Below are positions 8,423-17,720 of a DNA stretch of 40,288 nucleotides, piece after piece. Made by a program: the position numbers and the translations under genes. The stretch is from Acidobacteriota bacterium (GTDB taxonomy: Bacteria > Acidobacteriota > UBA6911), in the NCBI GenBank assembly GCA_016934555.1, contig JAFGSS010000185.1, positions 1 to 40,288 on the forward strand, written 5' to 3'. Every line of letters begins with the position of its first letter. The first letter of the stretch is position 1. A model generated the notes under the pieces. The model did no database searches, was not told the DNA's origin, and saw only the letters and a list, made by a program, of their open reading frames with translations.

Positions 8423-9901
8423 TTGGTACGCCATTTTCTCAGACTGTGTCTCCCCCTCGCGCTGGCCGCCGCGCTCGGCCCCCTTGGCGCCGCCGAAGCC
8501 CGCGCGGACGGGCTGGAAACCCTCCAGACGACGATCGCCCGGTATCTGAAACGGCCCGGCGCCCGCTCCGCGCAATGGGGCATCAGCATCCTGGACCCCT
8601 CCGACAACACGGTCCTCGTCGAGGTCAACCCGGACAAGCCCTTCCTCCCCGCCTCGGTGCTCAAGGTGGTCACCACCGCCGCGGCCGTGGAGAAGATGGG
8701 GCCCGAATTCCTCTACCGCACGGGCGCATACACGAACGGGCCGGTGGATGAGGACGGGTCCCTGGCGGGCGACCTCATCCTGGTGGGGCGGGGGGACCCC
8801 AACCTGATGAATCCCCGGGACGAAGCCGAGCCGAAGAGCGCCTTCGGGGAGCTGGCCGACCGGCTGCAGGAGCTGGGCATCCGGGAAGTCCGCGGGGACG
8901 TGATCGGCGACGACAGCTACTTCTCCCCGCACGACGGCGGAAAGGGGTGGACGGCCAGGGAACTCCAGACCCGCTACGGCGCGCCGGTCAATGCCCTGAG
9001 CATCCAGAACAACGTCGTCTGGGTCACGGCCCGGCCGTCGAAGTACAAGAAGGCCGTCATCGTCGGCGTCGAACCCGCGACCTCCCATTTCCGCATCCGC
9101 AACCGGGCCGTCACCGGGAGCCGGAAAGCGAAACAGACGATCAGGGCGCGCCTCGACGCGGGTTCCAACACGATCGTGATCTCGGGCACCCTCCCCTCCG
9201 CGCGCACCTTCCGGCAGCACCTCGTCCTGGAAAACCCCGCGGAAACCGCCGCCGCCGTATTCAAGGAGGAACTCGAGCGCCGCGGGATTTCGGTGCGCGG
9301 AGAGGTCTTGAGCCTTCACCACGGCGACGGGGAGGCCAAGCGGCGCGCGACCTGGACCCTGCTGGCCGAACACCGGTCCGCCCCGCTGGTGCGCGCCCTC
9401 GAAATCATCAACAAGCGGAGCCAGAACCTCCATGCCGAGATGCTGCTCAGGGCCCTGGGGGCGGAACTCAGGGGGCGCGGAACCAACGAAGCCGGGCTCG
9501 AGGTGGTCAACGAGTTCCTGGTCGAGGCCGGGATCGACAGTGAAAAAATACGGCTTGACGATGGGTGCGGACTGTCGCGGGAGAACCTGCTGACCCCGCG
9601 CTTCCAGACGTCCCTGCTGGGATTTCTGCTCGGTCGCCCCTATTTCGGCCTCTTCTACGACACCCTGGCCGTCAGCGGCACCGACGGGACGCTGAAAAAC
9701 CGCCTTTCCGCCCTGGAGGTCAAGGGTTCGATCCACGCCAAGACCGGGACTCTCCGCGACGTCACCACCCTGAGCGGCTACCTCACCACCCGATCGGGCC
9801 GCAACCTGGTCTTCACCATTTTCGCCAACCGGGTGACCTCCACCGAGCGCGTCAAAAGAACGATTGACGAAATCTGCTCCCTTCTTGTTAAACTGTACTG
9901 A
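8423..9901 (+). CDS. dacB: D-alanyl-D-alanine carboxypeptidase/endopeptidase (PBP4, S13 family)
   Basis: This is a periplasmic penicillin-binding protein that trims peptidoglycan peptides and cuts D-Ala-meso-DAP cross-links. The 492-residue product has a signal peptide ending near AEARA (residue 28). All three active-site motifs are present: SVLK (78-81, nucleophile Ser78), SQN (333-335) and KTG (440-442). The long insert between the first two motifs is typical of the DacB/PBP4 class. The start is the TTG at 8423, with GGAAGAAAGGG upstream; no in-frame ATG lies nearby. Its TGA overlaps the moaD ATG (TGATG), so translation is probably coupled although the functions are unrelated. Confidence 0.95.
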   Translation: MVRHFLRLCLPLALAAALGPLGAAEARADGLETLQTTIARYLKRPGARSAQWGISILDPSDNTVLVEVNPDKPFLPASVLKVVTTAAAVEKMGPEFLYRTGAYTNGPVDEDGSLAGDLILVGRGDPNLMNPRDEAEPKSAFGELADRLQELGIREVRGDVIGDDSYFSPHDGGKGWTARELQTRYGAPVNALSIQNNVVWVTARPSKYKKAVIVGVEPATSHFRIRNRAVTGSRKAKQTIRARLDAGSNTIVISGTLPSARTFRQHLVLENPAETAAAVFKEELERRGISVRGEVLSLHHGDGEAKRRATWTLLAEHRSAPLVRALEIINKRSQNLHAEMLLRALGAELRGRGTNEAGLEVVNEFLVEAGIDSEKIRLDDGCGLSRENLLTPRFQTSLLGFLLGRPYFGLFYDTLAVSGTDGTLKNRLSALEVKGSIHAKTGTLRDVTTLSGYLTTRSGRNLVFTIFANRVTSTERVKRTIDEICSLLVKLY

Positions 9902-10146
9902 TGAGCATAAGGGTCTTGTTTTTCGCCTCACTGGCGGACGCGGCGGGAACCAGGGAAAGGACCGTGGAGGCGGCCGGGATCACCGATGTGATTTCGGTCT
10001 TCGACCGGTGCACCGCGGACGCCCCCGCCCTGGAATCGTACCGGACCTCGGTCCTCCTGGCGCTGAATTCCGAATTCGCCCGCCCCTCCTCCCCGGTCCG
10101 GGACGGGGACGAGGTCGCCTTTTTTCCGCCGGTCAGTGGAGGGTAG
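9901..10146 (+). CDS. moaD: Molybdopterin synthase sulfur-carrier subunit
   Basis: MoaD is a ubiquitin-fold sulfur carrier. Its C-terminal glycine thiocarboxylate donates sulfur to make molybdopterin. The 81-residue product begins MSIRVLFFASLADAAGTRE and ends FFPPVSGG. The terminal Gly-Gly is the essential feature of the family. It overlaps the end of dacB by one base and is followed at once by moaE, its catalytic partner. No moaA, moaC or moeB lies within the window. Confidence 0.94.
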   Translation: MSIRVLFFASLADAAGTRERTVEAAGITDVISVFDRCTADAPALESYRTSVLLALNSEFARPSSPVRDGDEVAFFPPVSGG

Positions 10147-10147
10147 C

Positions 10148-10558
10148 ATGTTCAGTCTCACGCGGGAGCCGATCGATACCGCCCGGATTTCCCGGAGTCT
10201 TCAGCAGCCCGAGGACGGCGCCCTCGTCGTCTTCGAGGGAATCGTGCGCAACCACGCGCGGGACAAGGCGGTCCGCTACCTGGAGTACGAGGCGTACGAA
10301 TCGATGGCACTGAAAAAACTCGAGGAGGTCGGGACCACGGCCAGGAGCCGGTTCGACATCCGCGATATCGCCATCGTTCACCGGCTGGGGCACATGGAGA
10401 TCGGCGAGGCGAGCACCGTTATCGTGGTGGCCTCGGCCCACCGCGGGGCCGCCTTCGAGGCCTGCCGTTTCGCCATCGACACGATCAAGGAGATCGTCCC
10501 CATCTGGAAAAAGGAGTTCTACACCGACGGCGAGGTGTGGATCGAGGGCGCGCGTTGA
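10148..10558 (+). CDS. moaE: Molybdopterin synthase catalytic subunit
   Basis: MoaE, with MoaD, converts precursor Z (cyclic pyranopterin monophosphate) to molybdopterin. The 136-residue product shows the family motifs GALVVFEGIVRNHARDK, LEYEAYESMALKKLEE, IVHRLGHMEIGEASTVIVV, SAHRGAAFEACRFAID and the basic IWKKEFYTDG near the C-terminus, where the active-site lysines lie. I chose the ATG at 10148 over a GTG at 10136 because GGAGG at 10138-10142 is correctly spaced for it. It begins two bases after moaD ends, and converges on recR with a 9-base gap. Confidence 0.96.
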   Translation: MFSLTREPIDTARISRSLQQPEDGALVVFEGIVRNHARDKAVRYLEYEAYESMALKKLEEVGTTARSRFDIRDIAIVHRLGHMEIGEASTVIVVASAHRGAAFEACRFAIDTIKEIVPIWKKEFYTDGEVWIEGAR

Positions 10559-10567
10559 GCCCTCCTG

Positions 10568-11167
10568 TCACAGCTCGTGCCGGTGCTCGAGCGCTTTCGA
10601 CATGGTGACCTCGTCGGCGAACTCCAGGTCGCTCCCGACCGGCAGTCCCAGGGCGATGCGGCTGACCCTGACCCCGATCGGCTTGAGCAGCCGGGCGAGA
10701 TAGATGGCCGTCGCCTCCCCTTCCACGTTGGGATTGGTCGCCAGGATGACCTCCTTCACCTCCCCCTCCCGCAGCCGCTCCAGCAGGTTCCGGATCTGCA
10801 GGTCCTCGGGCCCGACCCCGTTGATGGGGGAAAGCGCGCCGTGCAGCACGTGGTACCTTCCTCGGTACTCCCGGGTCCTTTCCACCGCGATGATGTCGCC
10901 GGGCTCCTCCACGACGCAGATGGTCTCCCCGGAGCGGGACCCGCTGCGGCAGTAGCTGCAGGGATCCAGGTCGGAGAAATTGTTGCAGCGGGAACAGCAG
11001 AGGATCTTGTCCTTCACTTCCAGGATGGCGCGGCTCAACCGCTCGGCATCCCCCCGGGGGCGGCGCAGCACACTGTAGGCCAGCCGCTCGGCGCTCTTCG
11101 GGCCGATTCCCGGGAGCCTGCGGAATTCATCAATCAGTCTTTCGATAGGCTCCGCGTAGTCGCTCAT
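10568..11167 (-). CDS. recR: Recombination mediator protein RecR
   Basis: RecR works with RecO (and RecF) to load RecA on single-stranded DNA gaps. The 199-residue product has normal length. Its parts are an N-terminal helix-hairpin-helix ([15 protein letters not shown], 17-31), a four-cysteine zinc finger (Cys58, Cys61, Cys70, Cys73) and a Toprim domain ([15 protein letters not shown] onward, with [13 protein letters not shown]). The ATG at 11167 overlaps the dnaX stop (ATGA), so translation is probably coupled. The order ffs-dnaX-recR is widely conserved in bacteria, though the small ybaB/ebfC gene often found between dnaX and recR is missing here. Confidence 0.97.
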   Translation of the reverse strand: MSDYAEPIERLIDEFRRLPGIGPKSAERLAYSVLRRPRGDAERLSRAILEVKDKILCCSRCNNFSDLDPCSYCRSGSRSGETICVVEEPGDIIAVERTREYRGRYHVLHGALSPINGVGPEDLQIRNLLERLREGEVKEVILATNPNVEGEATAIYLARLLKPIGVRVSRIALGLPVGSDLEFADEVTMSKALEHRHEL

Positions 11168-12867
11168 TCGTCGATTTTTTCCGCCTTCACCGGCCCGGGG
11201 AACGTGTCCAGGAAGGAGCGCACCGCCGGTTCGCGCCTGGCCCGATCAAGAAGGTCCCCGGAGGAGGATGCCGTCCCCGCCTGCGGAGACGGGGTTGCGG
11301 GCGCACCCTCATCCCTTTCCGACCCGGCGCGAGAGTCCGCCCCCCCCTCGACCGTGACCCTGACTTTGCGACCCAGGACAACGGCCGCCGCCCCGGCTAT
11401 GGCGTCCAGGTTCCGTGCGACCTGGTGCTGGATGAACTCGCCCGCCCCTCCCGGATCGAGGACCAGCCGATCCCCCTCGGTCCGCGCGCCGGAAAAGGAA
11501 CGCAGCAGGGATTCGAGCGCTTCCCGGCCGAGGGCCGAGGCGATCCGGACGAGCAGGTCCCGCTCCTCCCCCTCCCTGCGCGCGGAGGCGGGAACTTCCG
11601 TCTTTTTTTGAGGCACCGGAGTCGGAGAGGGAGCCCGTTCTGCGGGAGCGCCCGCTGCAGGTACCTTCTCGGGCGACACCCGCGGAAGAGGCCCCCCGCT
11701 TCCGCCGCCCGGGCCCCCGGGCGGCCCGTCATCCGCATAGGTGGAAAACTCGGCTACGAGTTCCTCCAGGGGGCGCAGCCTGGCGATGTGGGCCATTTCG
11801 ACGAGCCCCATCTCCAGTTGGAAGCGCACCTGAGTGGCGTACTTCATCCCGGTCTCGATTTTCTGGAAGGCGTCGAAAAGGCGCAACAGGTCCTCGCGGG
11901 AAAAAAGCTCCGCCTGCACCCGCAGATCGGGCAGGAGGCTTTCAGGGATCCCCAGCAGGGCGGGATCGGAGATCCCGGCCTTCACCACCATGAGATTGCG
12001 GAAGTGGCCCGAAAGGCGGCGGCAGAAATTGTTCAGGTCCTGCCCCGCCTCCACCAGGTCGGCCACCGTCCGGAGCAGGACCGCGAGGTCGTTTCCCGCG
12101 ATCGCCCGTGCCGTCTCCGCGAGGACCCTGGGCTCCACCAGGCCGAGCAGGGTCGAAACGTCCTCGTCCCGGACCTCGCTCCCGCTGAAGGCGATCACCT
12201 GGTCGAGCGCCGACATGGCGTCCCGCATGCTTCCGCCGCTCGAAAAGACCACCTGCTCGAGGGCGCTGTCGCTGATCCGGATCCCCTCCGCCTCGGAAAT
12301 CCTGCGCAGCCGCTCCAGGATGAGGGGGTACTGGATGAGCTTGAAGCTGTATTGCTGGCAGCGGGAGAGGATGGTCGCGGGGATCTTGTGATACTCCGTG
12401 GTGGCCAGGATGAACACCACGTGGGGCGGCGGCTCTTCCAGCGTCTTCAGGAGCGCGTTGAAGGCCTCCGCCGTGAGCATGTGGACTTCGTCGATGATGA
12501 AGATCTTGTACCGGTCCCGCGCCGGGTTGTAGCGCGCCTTCTCCCGCAGTTCCCGGATCTCGTCGATACCCCGGTTGGAGGCCGCGTCGATCTCGAGCAC
12601 ATCCATGCAGCCGCCGGCGGCGATCTCCGTGCAGGCCACGCACCGCCCGCACGGCTCCCCCGGTTTGCCGTCGTGGCAATTGAGCGCCTTGGCCAGAAGG
12701 CGCGCGGTCGAGGTCTTGCCGCTGCCGCGCGGGCCGGAGAAGAGGAAGGCGTGCGCGATCCGTCCGCTCTGGAGCGCGTTGGTCAGGGTGCGGGAGACGT
12801 ACTCCTGCCCGACCAATTCATGAAAACTCTGGGGACGCCATTTGAGAGCCAGAACCTGATATTGCAT
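11164..12867 (-). CDS. dnaX: DNA polymerase III subunit gamma/tau
   Basis: DnaX is the motor of the clamp loader, which places the sliding clamp on DNA and links the replicase to helicase. The 567-residue product starts [12 protein letters not shown]. The Walker A motif is GPRGSGKTS (45-53). A zinc module uses Cys64, Cys73, Cys76 and Cys79. Walker B is IIDEVHM (124-130), and the arginine-finger SRC is at 168-170. A Pro-rich linker (about 385-420) precedes the C-terminal domain. The linker contains CAA-AAA-AAG at codons 420-422, a possible frameshift site (see findings). The ATG at 12867 lies only 13 bases past the SRP RNA 3' end and has no clear ribosome site. dnaX shares ATGA with recR. Confidence 0.97.
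   Translation of the reverse strand: MQYQVLALKWRPQSFHELVGQEYVSRTLTNALQSGRIAHAFLFSGPRGSGKTSTARLLAKALNCHDGKPGEPCGRCVACTEIAAGGCMDVLEIDAASNRGIDEIRELREKARYNPARDRYKIFIIDEVHMLTAEAFNALLKTLEEPPPHVVFILATTEYHKIPATILSRCQQYSFKLIQYPLILERLRRISEAEGIRISDSALEQVVFSSGGSMRDAMSALDQVIAFSGSEVRDEDVSTLLGLVEPRVLAETARAIAGNDLAVLLRTVADLVEAGQDLNNFCRRLSGHFRNLMVVKAGISDPALLGIPESLLPDLRVQAELFSREDLLRLFDAFQKIETGMKYATQVRFQLEMGLVEMAHIARLRPLEELVAEFSTYADDGPPGGPGGGSGGPLPRVSPEKVPAAGAPAERAPSPTPVPQKKTEVPASARREGEERDLLVRIASALGREALESLLRSFSGARTEGDRLVLDPGGAGEFIQHQVARNLDAIAGAAAVVLGRKVRVTVEGGADSRAGSERDEGAPATPSPQAGTASSSGDLLDRARREPAVRSFLDTFPGPVKAEKIDE
11558..11608 (-). promoter_or_regulatory. Possible programmed -1 frameshift signal in dnaX
   Basis: A run of seven A then G on the coding strand gives the slippery heptamer A-AAA-AAG in the zero frame (11608-11602), the same heptamer as in E. 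coli dnaX. Eight bases later TCCCGC-CTCC (11593-11584) can pair with GGAG-(GA)-GCGGGA (11569-11558), leaving a 14-base loop. A -1 shift would be read for 97 codons to a TGA at 11311-11309, giving about 519 residues. No upstream Shine-Dalgarno-like stimulator is evident. Confidence 0.4.
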
Positions 12868-12880
12868 AAAATGAGGGGTC

Positions 12881-12981
12881 GGACCCCGGGGATCCCGTTG
12901 CACATGCAGGAGTCCTCTTAATGCTGCTTCCTTCCGGACCTGACATGGTTCGAGGGTTGCATTGCACAGGGCCCGGGGCCC
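12881..12981 (-). ncRNA. ffs: Signal recognition particle 4.5S RNA (short bacterial type)
   Basis: The minus strand carries GTCAGGTCCGGAAGGAAGCA followed by GC, the almost invariant apical domain of SRP RNA that binds Ffh. The ends pair: GGGCCCCGGG at the 5' side (12981-12972) with CCCCGGGGTCC at the 3' side (12891-12881), closing a long hairpin of about 101 bases. There is no Alu domain, so this is the short form usual in Gram-negative bacteria. Exact ends are estimated from pairing. It lies directly upstream of dnaX on the same strand. Confidence 0.93.
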
Positions 12982-13007
12982 GTCATGGCCTTTCGGCCCA
13001 AAGCTGC

Positions 13008-13036
13008 ATCTTACGGCATACCCTGCCGGGAAACAA
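13008..13036 (-). promoter_or_regulatory. Candidate promoter for ffs (and dnaX-recR)
   Basis: On the minus strand TTGTTT (13036-13031) and TAAGAT (13013-13008) are separated by exactly 17 bases. A start near 13000 would leave about 19 bases to be trimmed from the SRP RNA 5' end, including a small GGCC-GAAA-GGCC hairpin. No terminator is seen between ffs and dnaX, so this promoter may also serve dnaX-recR. Confidence 0.42.
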
Positions 13037-13070
13037 GCCGGAAAAACCTCCGCCGGGCGGCGCAAAAACC

Positions 13071-13100
13071 TTAAACAACCGGCCGATCCGTGCGTAATAT
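13071..13100 (+). promoter_or_regulatory. Candidate promoter for the RND efflux operon
   Basis: TTAAAC (13071-13076) and TAATAT (13095-13100) are 18 bases apart. The second lies within a small AT-rich island (TAATATTATGGG) that stands out from its GC-rich surroundings. It lies about 60 bases upstream of the adaptor start. No operator palindrome or adjacent regulator gene is apparent. Confidence 0.28.
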
Positions 13101-13162
13101 TATGGGATGGCGCGGTGGAGAGGTTTGCCGCGACCTGCACTCTTATGGAAAAGACGAGGATC

Positions 13163-14491
13163 ATGAAAAAATCATTCCTTCCCAAGGCGATCCAGCGCCC
13201 GACCTGGTTTTCGATCGGAATCCTTCTGCTCGCGGCGGCCCTGACCGCGGCCTGCGGCGGCTCGGGCGCCCCGGGCGCCTCCGCGCCCGGGCCGGAGGCG
13301 GGCCCGGGCCAAAAAAGCCCGGGTTCCCCCCCCGCCATGGCCGAGGTCTCGGTGCAGACCATCCGGGTCCGGAAGATCTCTCTGCGGAGGGATGTGGAGG
13401 TGTCGGGGTCGCTGGTCGCCTCCGACCAGGCCAGGGTCAGCAGCGAGGTCGCCGGAGTCGTGCGCCAGGTGCTGGTCGAGCTGGGGCAGGAGGTCGCCGC
13501 CGGCCAGGTTGTGGTCCGGCTCGACACCCGGGAACTCGAGCTGGCGCTCGAGCGGGCCCGCAGCCAGCTGAGGCAGACCGAAGCCCAGTTCGGCACCGAC
13601 GGGGTGAAGGTCACGGAGCCCCCCGACAACGAACAGATTTCGTCCGTCCGCCTGGCCATGGCCAACCGCGACGACGCGCTGGCGCAGCTGCGCCGGGCCC
13701 AGCGGCTCCGGGAGCAGAACCTGCTGCCGCAGGCGGATCTCGATGCGGCCGAAACCCGGGTCAAGGTGACGGAGGCCGGTTACCGGACCTCGCTCGAAAG
13801 CGTCCAGAGCCTCAGGGCCACCCTCCAGGAGCGCCGGCACGCGGTCGAGCTGGCGCAGAAGAAACTCAACGACAGCCAGATCCGGACCTCCATTTCGGGG
13901 CAGATTTCCGAACGCCTCGTCAACCAGGGGGAGTTCATCCGCGAAAACACCCCGGTGGTCTCCATCGTGAAAATGAACCCCCTCAAGCTCGAAACCGCCG
14001 TCCAGGAGCGCTACGCCGGAATGATCCGCACGGGGCTGCCGGTGGAATTCTCCGTCGAATCGTCGCCCGGGAAGACCTACTCGGCCCGCGTGGCCCATAT
14101 CAGCCCGTCGGTGGACCCGTCCACCCGCACCTTCGCCATCGAGGTCCTCGTCGACAACAGCCACCGGCAGCTCAAGCCCGGCTTCTTCGCCAAGGGGGTG
14201 ATCTACACCCACCAGGACGAGGACGTGCCGGCCATCCCAGAGTACGCCATCTCGACCCTGGCCGGGATCTCCAACGTCTATGTCATTGAAGAGGGAACGG
14301 TGCGCCAGCAGCCGGTGACCCTGGGCGCCAGGTCGGGAGAACTGGTGGAAGTCGTGGAAGGACTCGCGGGAGATGAAGTGCTGGCGGCCAGCAACCTCAC
14401 CATGCTGGCCACCGGGGTCCCGGTGAAAATTCTCGGGGCCGCCCCGGCCGCCTCCCCCCTCACGGAAAACAGGCAGGAGGAAGGCCGATGA
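13163..14491 (+). CDS. RND efflux periplasmic adaptor lipoprotein (HlyD/AcrA family)
   Basis: This is the membrane-fusion protein that links an inner-membrane RND pump to an outer-membrane channel. The 442-residue product has a lipoprotein signal ending ALTAAC, with Cys31 as the likely lipidated residue. A Pro/Gly-rich linker follows. The biotinyl-lipoyl half-motif ARVSSEVAGVVRQVLVELGQ leads into a coiled-coil hairpin (about 110-230). The second lipoyl half (RTSISGQISERLVNQGEFI) and beta-barrel and membrane-proximal domains follow. I chose the ATG at 13163 over that at 13145 because GAGGA lies just before it. Its stop overlaps the start of the pump gene (ATGA). No outer-membrane TolC-type gene or regulator is adjacent. 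The transported compound is unknown. Confidence 0.93.
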   Translation: MKKSFLPKAIQRPTWFSIGILLLAAALTAACGGSGAPGASAPGPEAGPGQKSPGSPPAMAEVSVQTIRVRKISLRRDVEVSGSLVASDQARVSSEVAGVVRQVLVELGQEVAAGQVVVRLDTRELELALERARSQLRQTEAQFGTDGVKVTEPPDNEQISSVRLAMANRDDALAQLRRAQRLREQNLLPQADLDAAETRVKVTEAGYRTSLESVQSLRATLQERRHAVELAQKKLNDSQIRTSISGQISERLVNQGEFIRENTPVVSIVKMNPLKLETAVQERYAGMIRTGLPVEFSVESSPGKTYSARVAHISPSVDPSTRTFAIEVLVDNSHRQLKPGFFAKGVIYTHQDEDVPAIPEYAISTLAGISNVYVIEEGTVRQQPVTLGARSGELVEVVEGLAGDEVLAASNLTMLATGVPVKILGAAPAASPLTENRQEEGR

Positions 14492-17400
14492 AACTGGCCG
14501 ATGTCAGCATCCGGCGTCCGGTATTCGCCTTCATGATGTCGGCCGCCATCGTGGTCCTCGGAATCGCGTCCTACAGCATGCTCGGGCTCGATCTCATGCC
14601 CAAGACCGACGCCCCGGTGGTCTTCGTGCAGACCAGCCTGCCGGGGGCGAGCGCCGAGGAGGTGGAAACCCAGATCACCAAGCCGATCGAGGAGGTGGTC
14701 AACACCATCGCGGGGATCGACGAACTGCGCTCCAGTTCCCAGCAGGGGGGCTCGCGCGTCATCATCATGTTCGTCCTGGAGCGCGACATCGAGGCCGCCG
14801 TTCAGGACGTGCGGGACAAGGTCGCCTCGATCACCAACCAGTTCCCCCGGGAGACCCTGGCGCCCAGGATCCTGAAAATCGACCCCGACTCGAACCCGAT
14901 CCTCACCATCGCCGTCAGCGGGAACCGGTCACAGAAGGAAATCAGCGAGATCGTCGACAAGCGGATCAAGCAGGTGCTCGAGACGGTCAACAACGTCGGC
15001 GAGGTCACCTTCACCGGGGACCGGCACCGGGAGATCCAGCTGCTGCTCGACAAGGACCGGCTGAACGCCTACAACCTCACCATCGACCAGGTCCGCACCG
15101 CCGTGGCGCGGCAGAACGTGGAGATCCCGGGGGGGAGCTTCATCTCCGGCTCGTCCGAAATCGCCCTGCGCACCATGGGGAGGATCCACAGCGTCGAGGA
15201 TTTCAACAGGATCATCATCACCTACAGCGGCGGGAGGGCCGTCACCTTCCAGGACATCGGCCGCGTGATCGACACCGTGGAGGAGGTCCGCAGCGTCTCG
15301 CGCCTCAACGGGCGGCAGGCGGTCTCTCTCGACATCCGCAAGCAGTCGGGAACCAACACGGTCGAGGTGGTCGACGACGTGATGGCCGAGCTCGAACGCA
15401 TCAAGCCGGACCTGCCGCCTGACATCACCATCCAGACCACGCGCGACCAGTCCACCTTCATCCGCCGCTCCTTCAGCGAAATCCAGCACCACCTGGTCCT
15501 GGGGGGACTGCTCGCCAGCATCGTGGTCCTCCTCTTCATGCGCAATTTCCGCTCCACCGTCATCGCCGCGGTCGCGATCCCCACCTCCATCATCGGCACC
15601 TTCACCCTGATGCGGGCGCTCGGCTTCACCATGAACAACATGACGATGCTGGCGCTGTCCCTGGCCACCGGCATCGTGATCGACGACGCCATCGTGGTGC
15701 TGGAAAACATATTCCGCTACATCGAGGAAAAAAAGGTCAAGCCCCGGGAGGCGGCGTCCCGGGCCACGGGCGAAATCGGGCTGGCCGTCATGGCGACGAC
15801 ACTGTCGCTCGTGGTCATTTTCCTCCCGGTCGCGTTCATGACGGGGCAGGTGGGGCGCTACTTCTACAGCTTCGGCATCGTCTCGGCCGGCGCTTTTCTC
15901 CTCTCCATGTTCGTCTCCTTCACCCTCACCCCCGCGCTTTCCGCGACCTGGCTCAAACCCTCGGACGTCGGGCACAAGGCCTCGAAATCGAGCGGGTTCT
16001 ACAGCTTCATGGACCGCCATTACGGGCGGATGCTCCGCTGGAGCATGGGCCATCGGCGCGTCATCGTCACCATTGCCCTGGCGGTGGTGGCCTCGGCCGC
16101 GTTCCTTTTCCCCCGGGTGGGAAAGGAACTGGTGCCGGACGACGACCAGAGCGAGTTCAGCGTCAACATCAACCTGCCGCAGGGGAACAGTTTCGAGAGC
16201 ACGGACGCTTACGTCAGGCCGATCGAGGAGGAACTGAGGCGCATGCCTCACGTGGAAACGGTCTTCGCCACCGTCAACCCCGCCCGGGCCAATTTCTACG
16301 TCCAGCTCACGCCCCTCGACCGGCGCGACGTCTCCCAGCAGGAACTGATCCGGAACACGCGCGCCCGGCTGCGGCGGTTCCAGGGGGCGCGCATCAGCGT
16401 TTCGGGCGGAACCGACATATCGGGATCCTCCACGGCGGGGACCGGGCGCGGGGGGGGCGCCAACCGCCTGCAGATGTTGATCCAGGGCCCCGACATAGAG
16501 CAGCTGCAGACGTACATCGTCGAACTCATGGACAAGGTCCGGACCATCCCGGGCGTCGTCGACGTGGACACCAACTTCGAGCCCACGGCCCAAGAGCTGC
16601 GGGTCCGGGTCGACCGCGCCCGCGCCGCCGACCTGGGGGTCTCCATCGATTCGCTCGCTTCCAACCTCAGGCTGCTGGTCGGGGGGGACGAAGTCACCAA
16701 GTACAAGGAGGGGGACGACCAGTTCAGCGTCCAGCTCCGGCTCGACGAACAGTTCCGGGACGACCCCTCGAAGATGGGGGAACTGTTGATCGCGGGCGCC
16801 GGCGGCAGGCTGCTGCGGGTGAGCGACGTGGCGAGCCTGTCGCTCGAACCCGGTCCGGCCAGCATCGACCGCTACGACCGGCAACGGCAGATTTCGCTCA
16901 GCGGCAATCTCGACGGCATCCCCATGCAGACGGCGGTCGACGCCGCCCGGCAGAAGCTGGCCGAGATGCAGTTCAAGCCGGGCTACTCGGTCCAGTTCGG
17001 CTTCGGCGCCCGGATGCTGAGCCAGGCCACGGACGATTTCTGGATGGCGCTGGTGCTGGCCCTCATCTTCATCTACATGGTGCTGGCCTCGCAGTTCAAC
17101 AGCCTCGTCCACCCGCTCACCATCATGACCGCCATCCCCCTGAGCCTTCCCTGCGGACTGTTCGCCCTGATGGCGTTCGGCATGACGCTCAACGTCTACA
17201 GCGCCATAGGCCTGATGATGCTGTTCGGGATCGTGAAGAAGAACTCCATTCTGCAGGTCGATTACACCAACACCCTGATCGGGCAGGGGATGGAACGGAA
17301 CGCGGCCATCATCACCGCCAACCACGTGCGGCTGCGCCCCATCCTGATGACGACGATCGCCATCGTCGCCGGGATGCTGCCGATCGCCCTGGGCCGCGGG

Positions 17401-17592
17401 GCCGGTTCCGGGTCGCGCGCTTCGATGGCCGTCACCATCATCGGCGGACAGTTGATCTGCCTGCTGCTGACGCTGCTGGTCACCCCGGTGATCTATTCCC
17501 TCTTCGATGACGCCAAGCTCTTCCTCGGGCGGCTGCGGACCCGCCCGGACCCCGAAGCCGTCGTGGCGGAAGCCGAGGAAAGCGCAGGCTAG
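14488..17592 (+). CDS. RND efflux pump, hydrophobe/amphiphile (HAE1/AcrB-like) permease
   Basis: This is a proton-driven inner-membrane exporter. The 1034-residue product has the AcrB plan: TM1 near residues 10-30, a large periplasmic pore/docking loop, TM2-6 (about 335-500), a second periplasmic loop, and TM8-12 near the C-terminus (about 855-1010). The TM4 proton-relay motif is present in SLATGIVIDDAIVVLENI, with the adjacent aspartates. GGRVIIMF-type strands and the FQDIGRV and LRVSDVASLSL repeats are family typical. The product resembles the shorter MexB/AcrB relatives of diverse bacteria. It is translationally coupled to the adaptor gene upstream by ATGA. Substrates cannot be read from sequence. 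Confidence 0.95.
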   Translation: MKLADVSIRRPVFAFMMSAAIVVLGIASYSMLGLDLMPKTDAPVVFVQTSLPGASAEEVETQITKPIEEVVNTIAGIDELRSSSQQGGSRVIIMFVLERDIEAAVQDVRDKVASITNQFPRETLAPRILKIDPDSNPILTIAVSGNRSQKEISEIVDKRIKQVLETVNNVGEVTFTGDRHREIQLLLDKDRLNAYNLTIDQVRTAVARQNVEIPGGSFISGSSEIALRTMGRIHSVEDFNRIIITYSGGRAVTFQDIGRVIDTVEEVRSVSRLNGRQAVSLDIRKQSGTNTVEVVDDVMAELERIKPDLPPDITIQTTRDQSTFIRRSFSEIQHHLVLGGLLASIVVLLFMRNFRSTVIAAVAIPTSIIGTFTLMRALGFTMNNMTMLALSLATGIVIDDAIVVLENIFRYIEEKKVKPREAASRATGEIGLAVMATTLSLVVIFLPVAFMTGQVGRYFYSFGIVSAGAFLLSMFVSFTLTPALSATWLKPSDVGHKASKSSGFYSFMDRHYGRMLRWSMGHRRVIVTIALAVVASAAFLFPRVGKELVPDDDQSEFSVNINLPQGNSFESTDAYVRPIEEELRRMPHVETVFATVNPARANFYVQLTPLDRRDVSQQELIRNTRARLRRFQGARISVSGGTDISGSSTAGTGRGGGANRLQMLIQGPDIEQLQTYIVELMDKVRTIPGVVDVDTNFEPTAQELRVRVDRARAADLGVSIDSLASNLRLLVGGDEVTKYKEGDDQFSVQLRLDEQFRDDPSKMGELLIAGAGGRLLRVSDVASLSLEPGPASIDRYDRQRQISLSGNLDGIPMQTAVDAARQKLAEMQFKPGYSVQFGFGARMLSQATDDFWMALVLALIFIYMVLASQFNSLVHPLTIMTAIPLSLPCGLFALMAFGMTLNVYSAIGLMMLFGIVKKNSILQVDYTNTLIGQGMERNAAIITANHVRLRPILMTTIAIVAGMLPIALGRGAGSGSRASMAVTIIGGQLICLLLTLLVTPVIYSLFDDAKLFLGRLRTRPDPEAVVAEAEESAG

Positions 17593-17720
17593 ACACCGTC
17601 CGCGGGGGGGCGGCCGCGGCCGCTCCCCTGCGGAGGTCCCGCCCCCGTCCCGGATGTTGTCTTTCCCCCTGACCTGCGGTAGAGTGCATCGTCGCCCGTC
17701 GCCGAGGCGGACGTGAGATC

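Noticed and set aside
13092-13104. TATTAT as an alternative -10 for the RND operon
   Set aside because: It matches consensus better than TAATAT, but the spacer to the candidate -35 would be 21 bases, which is too long.
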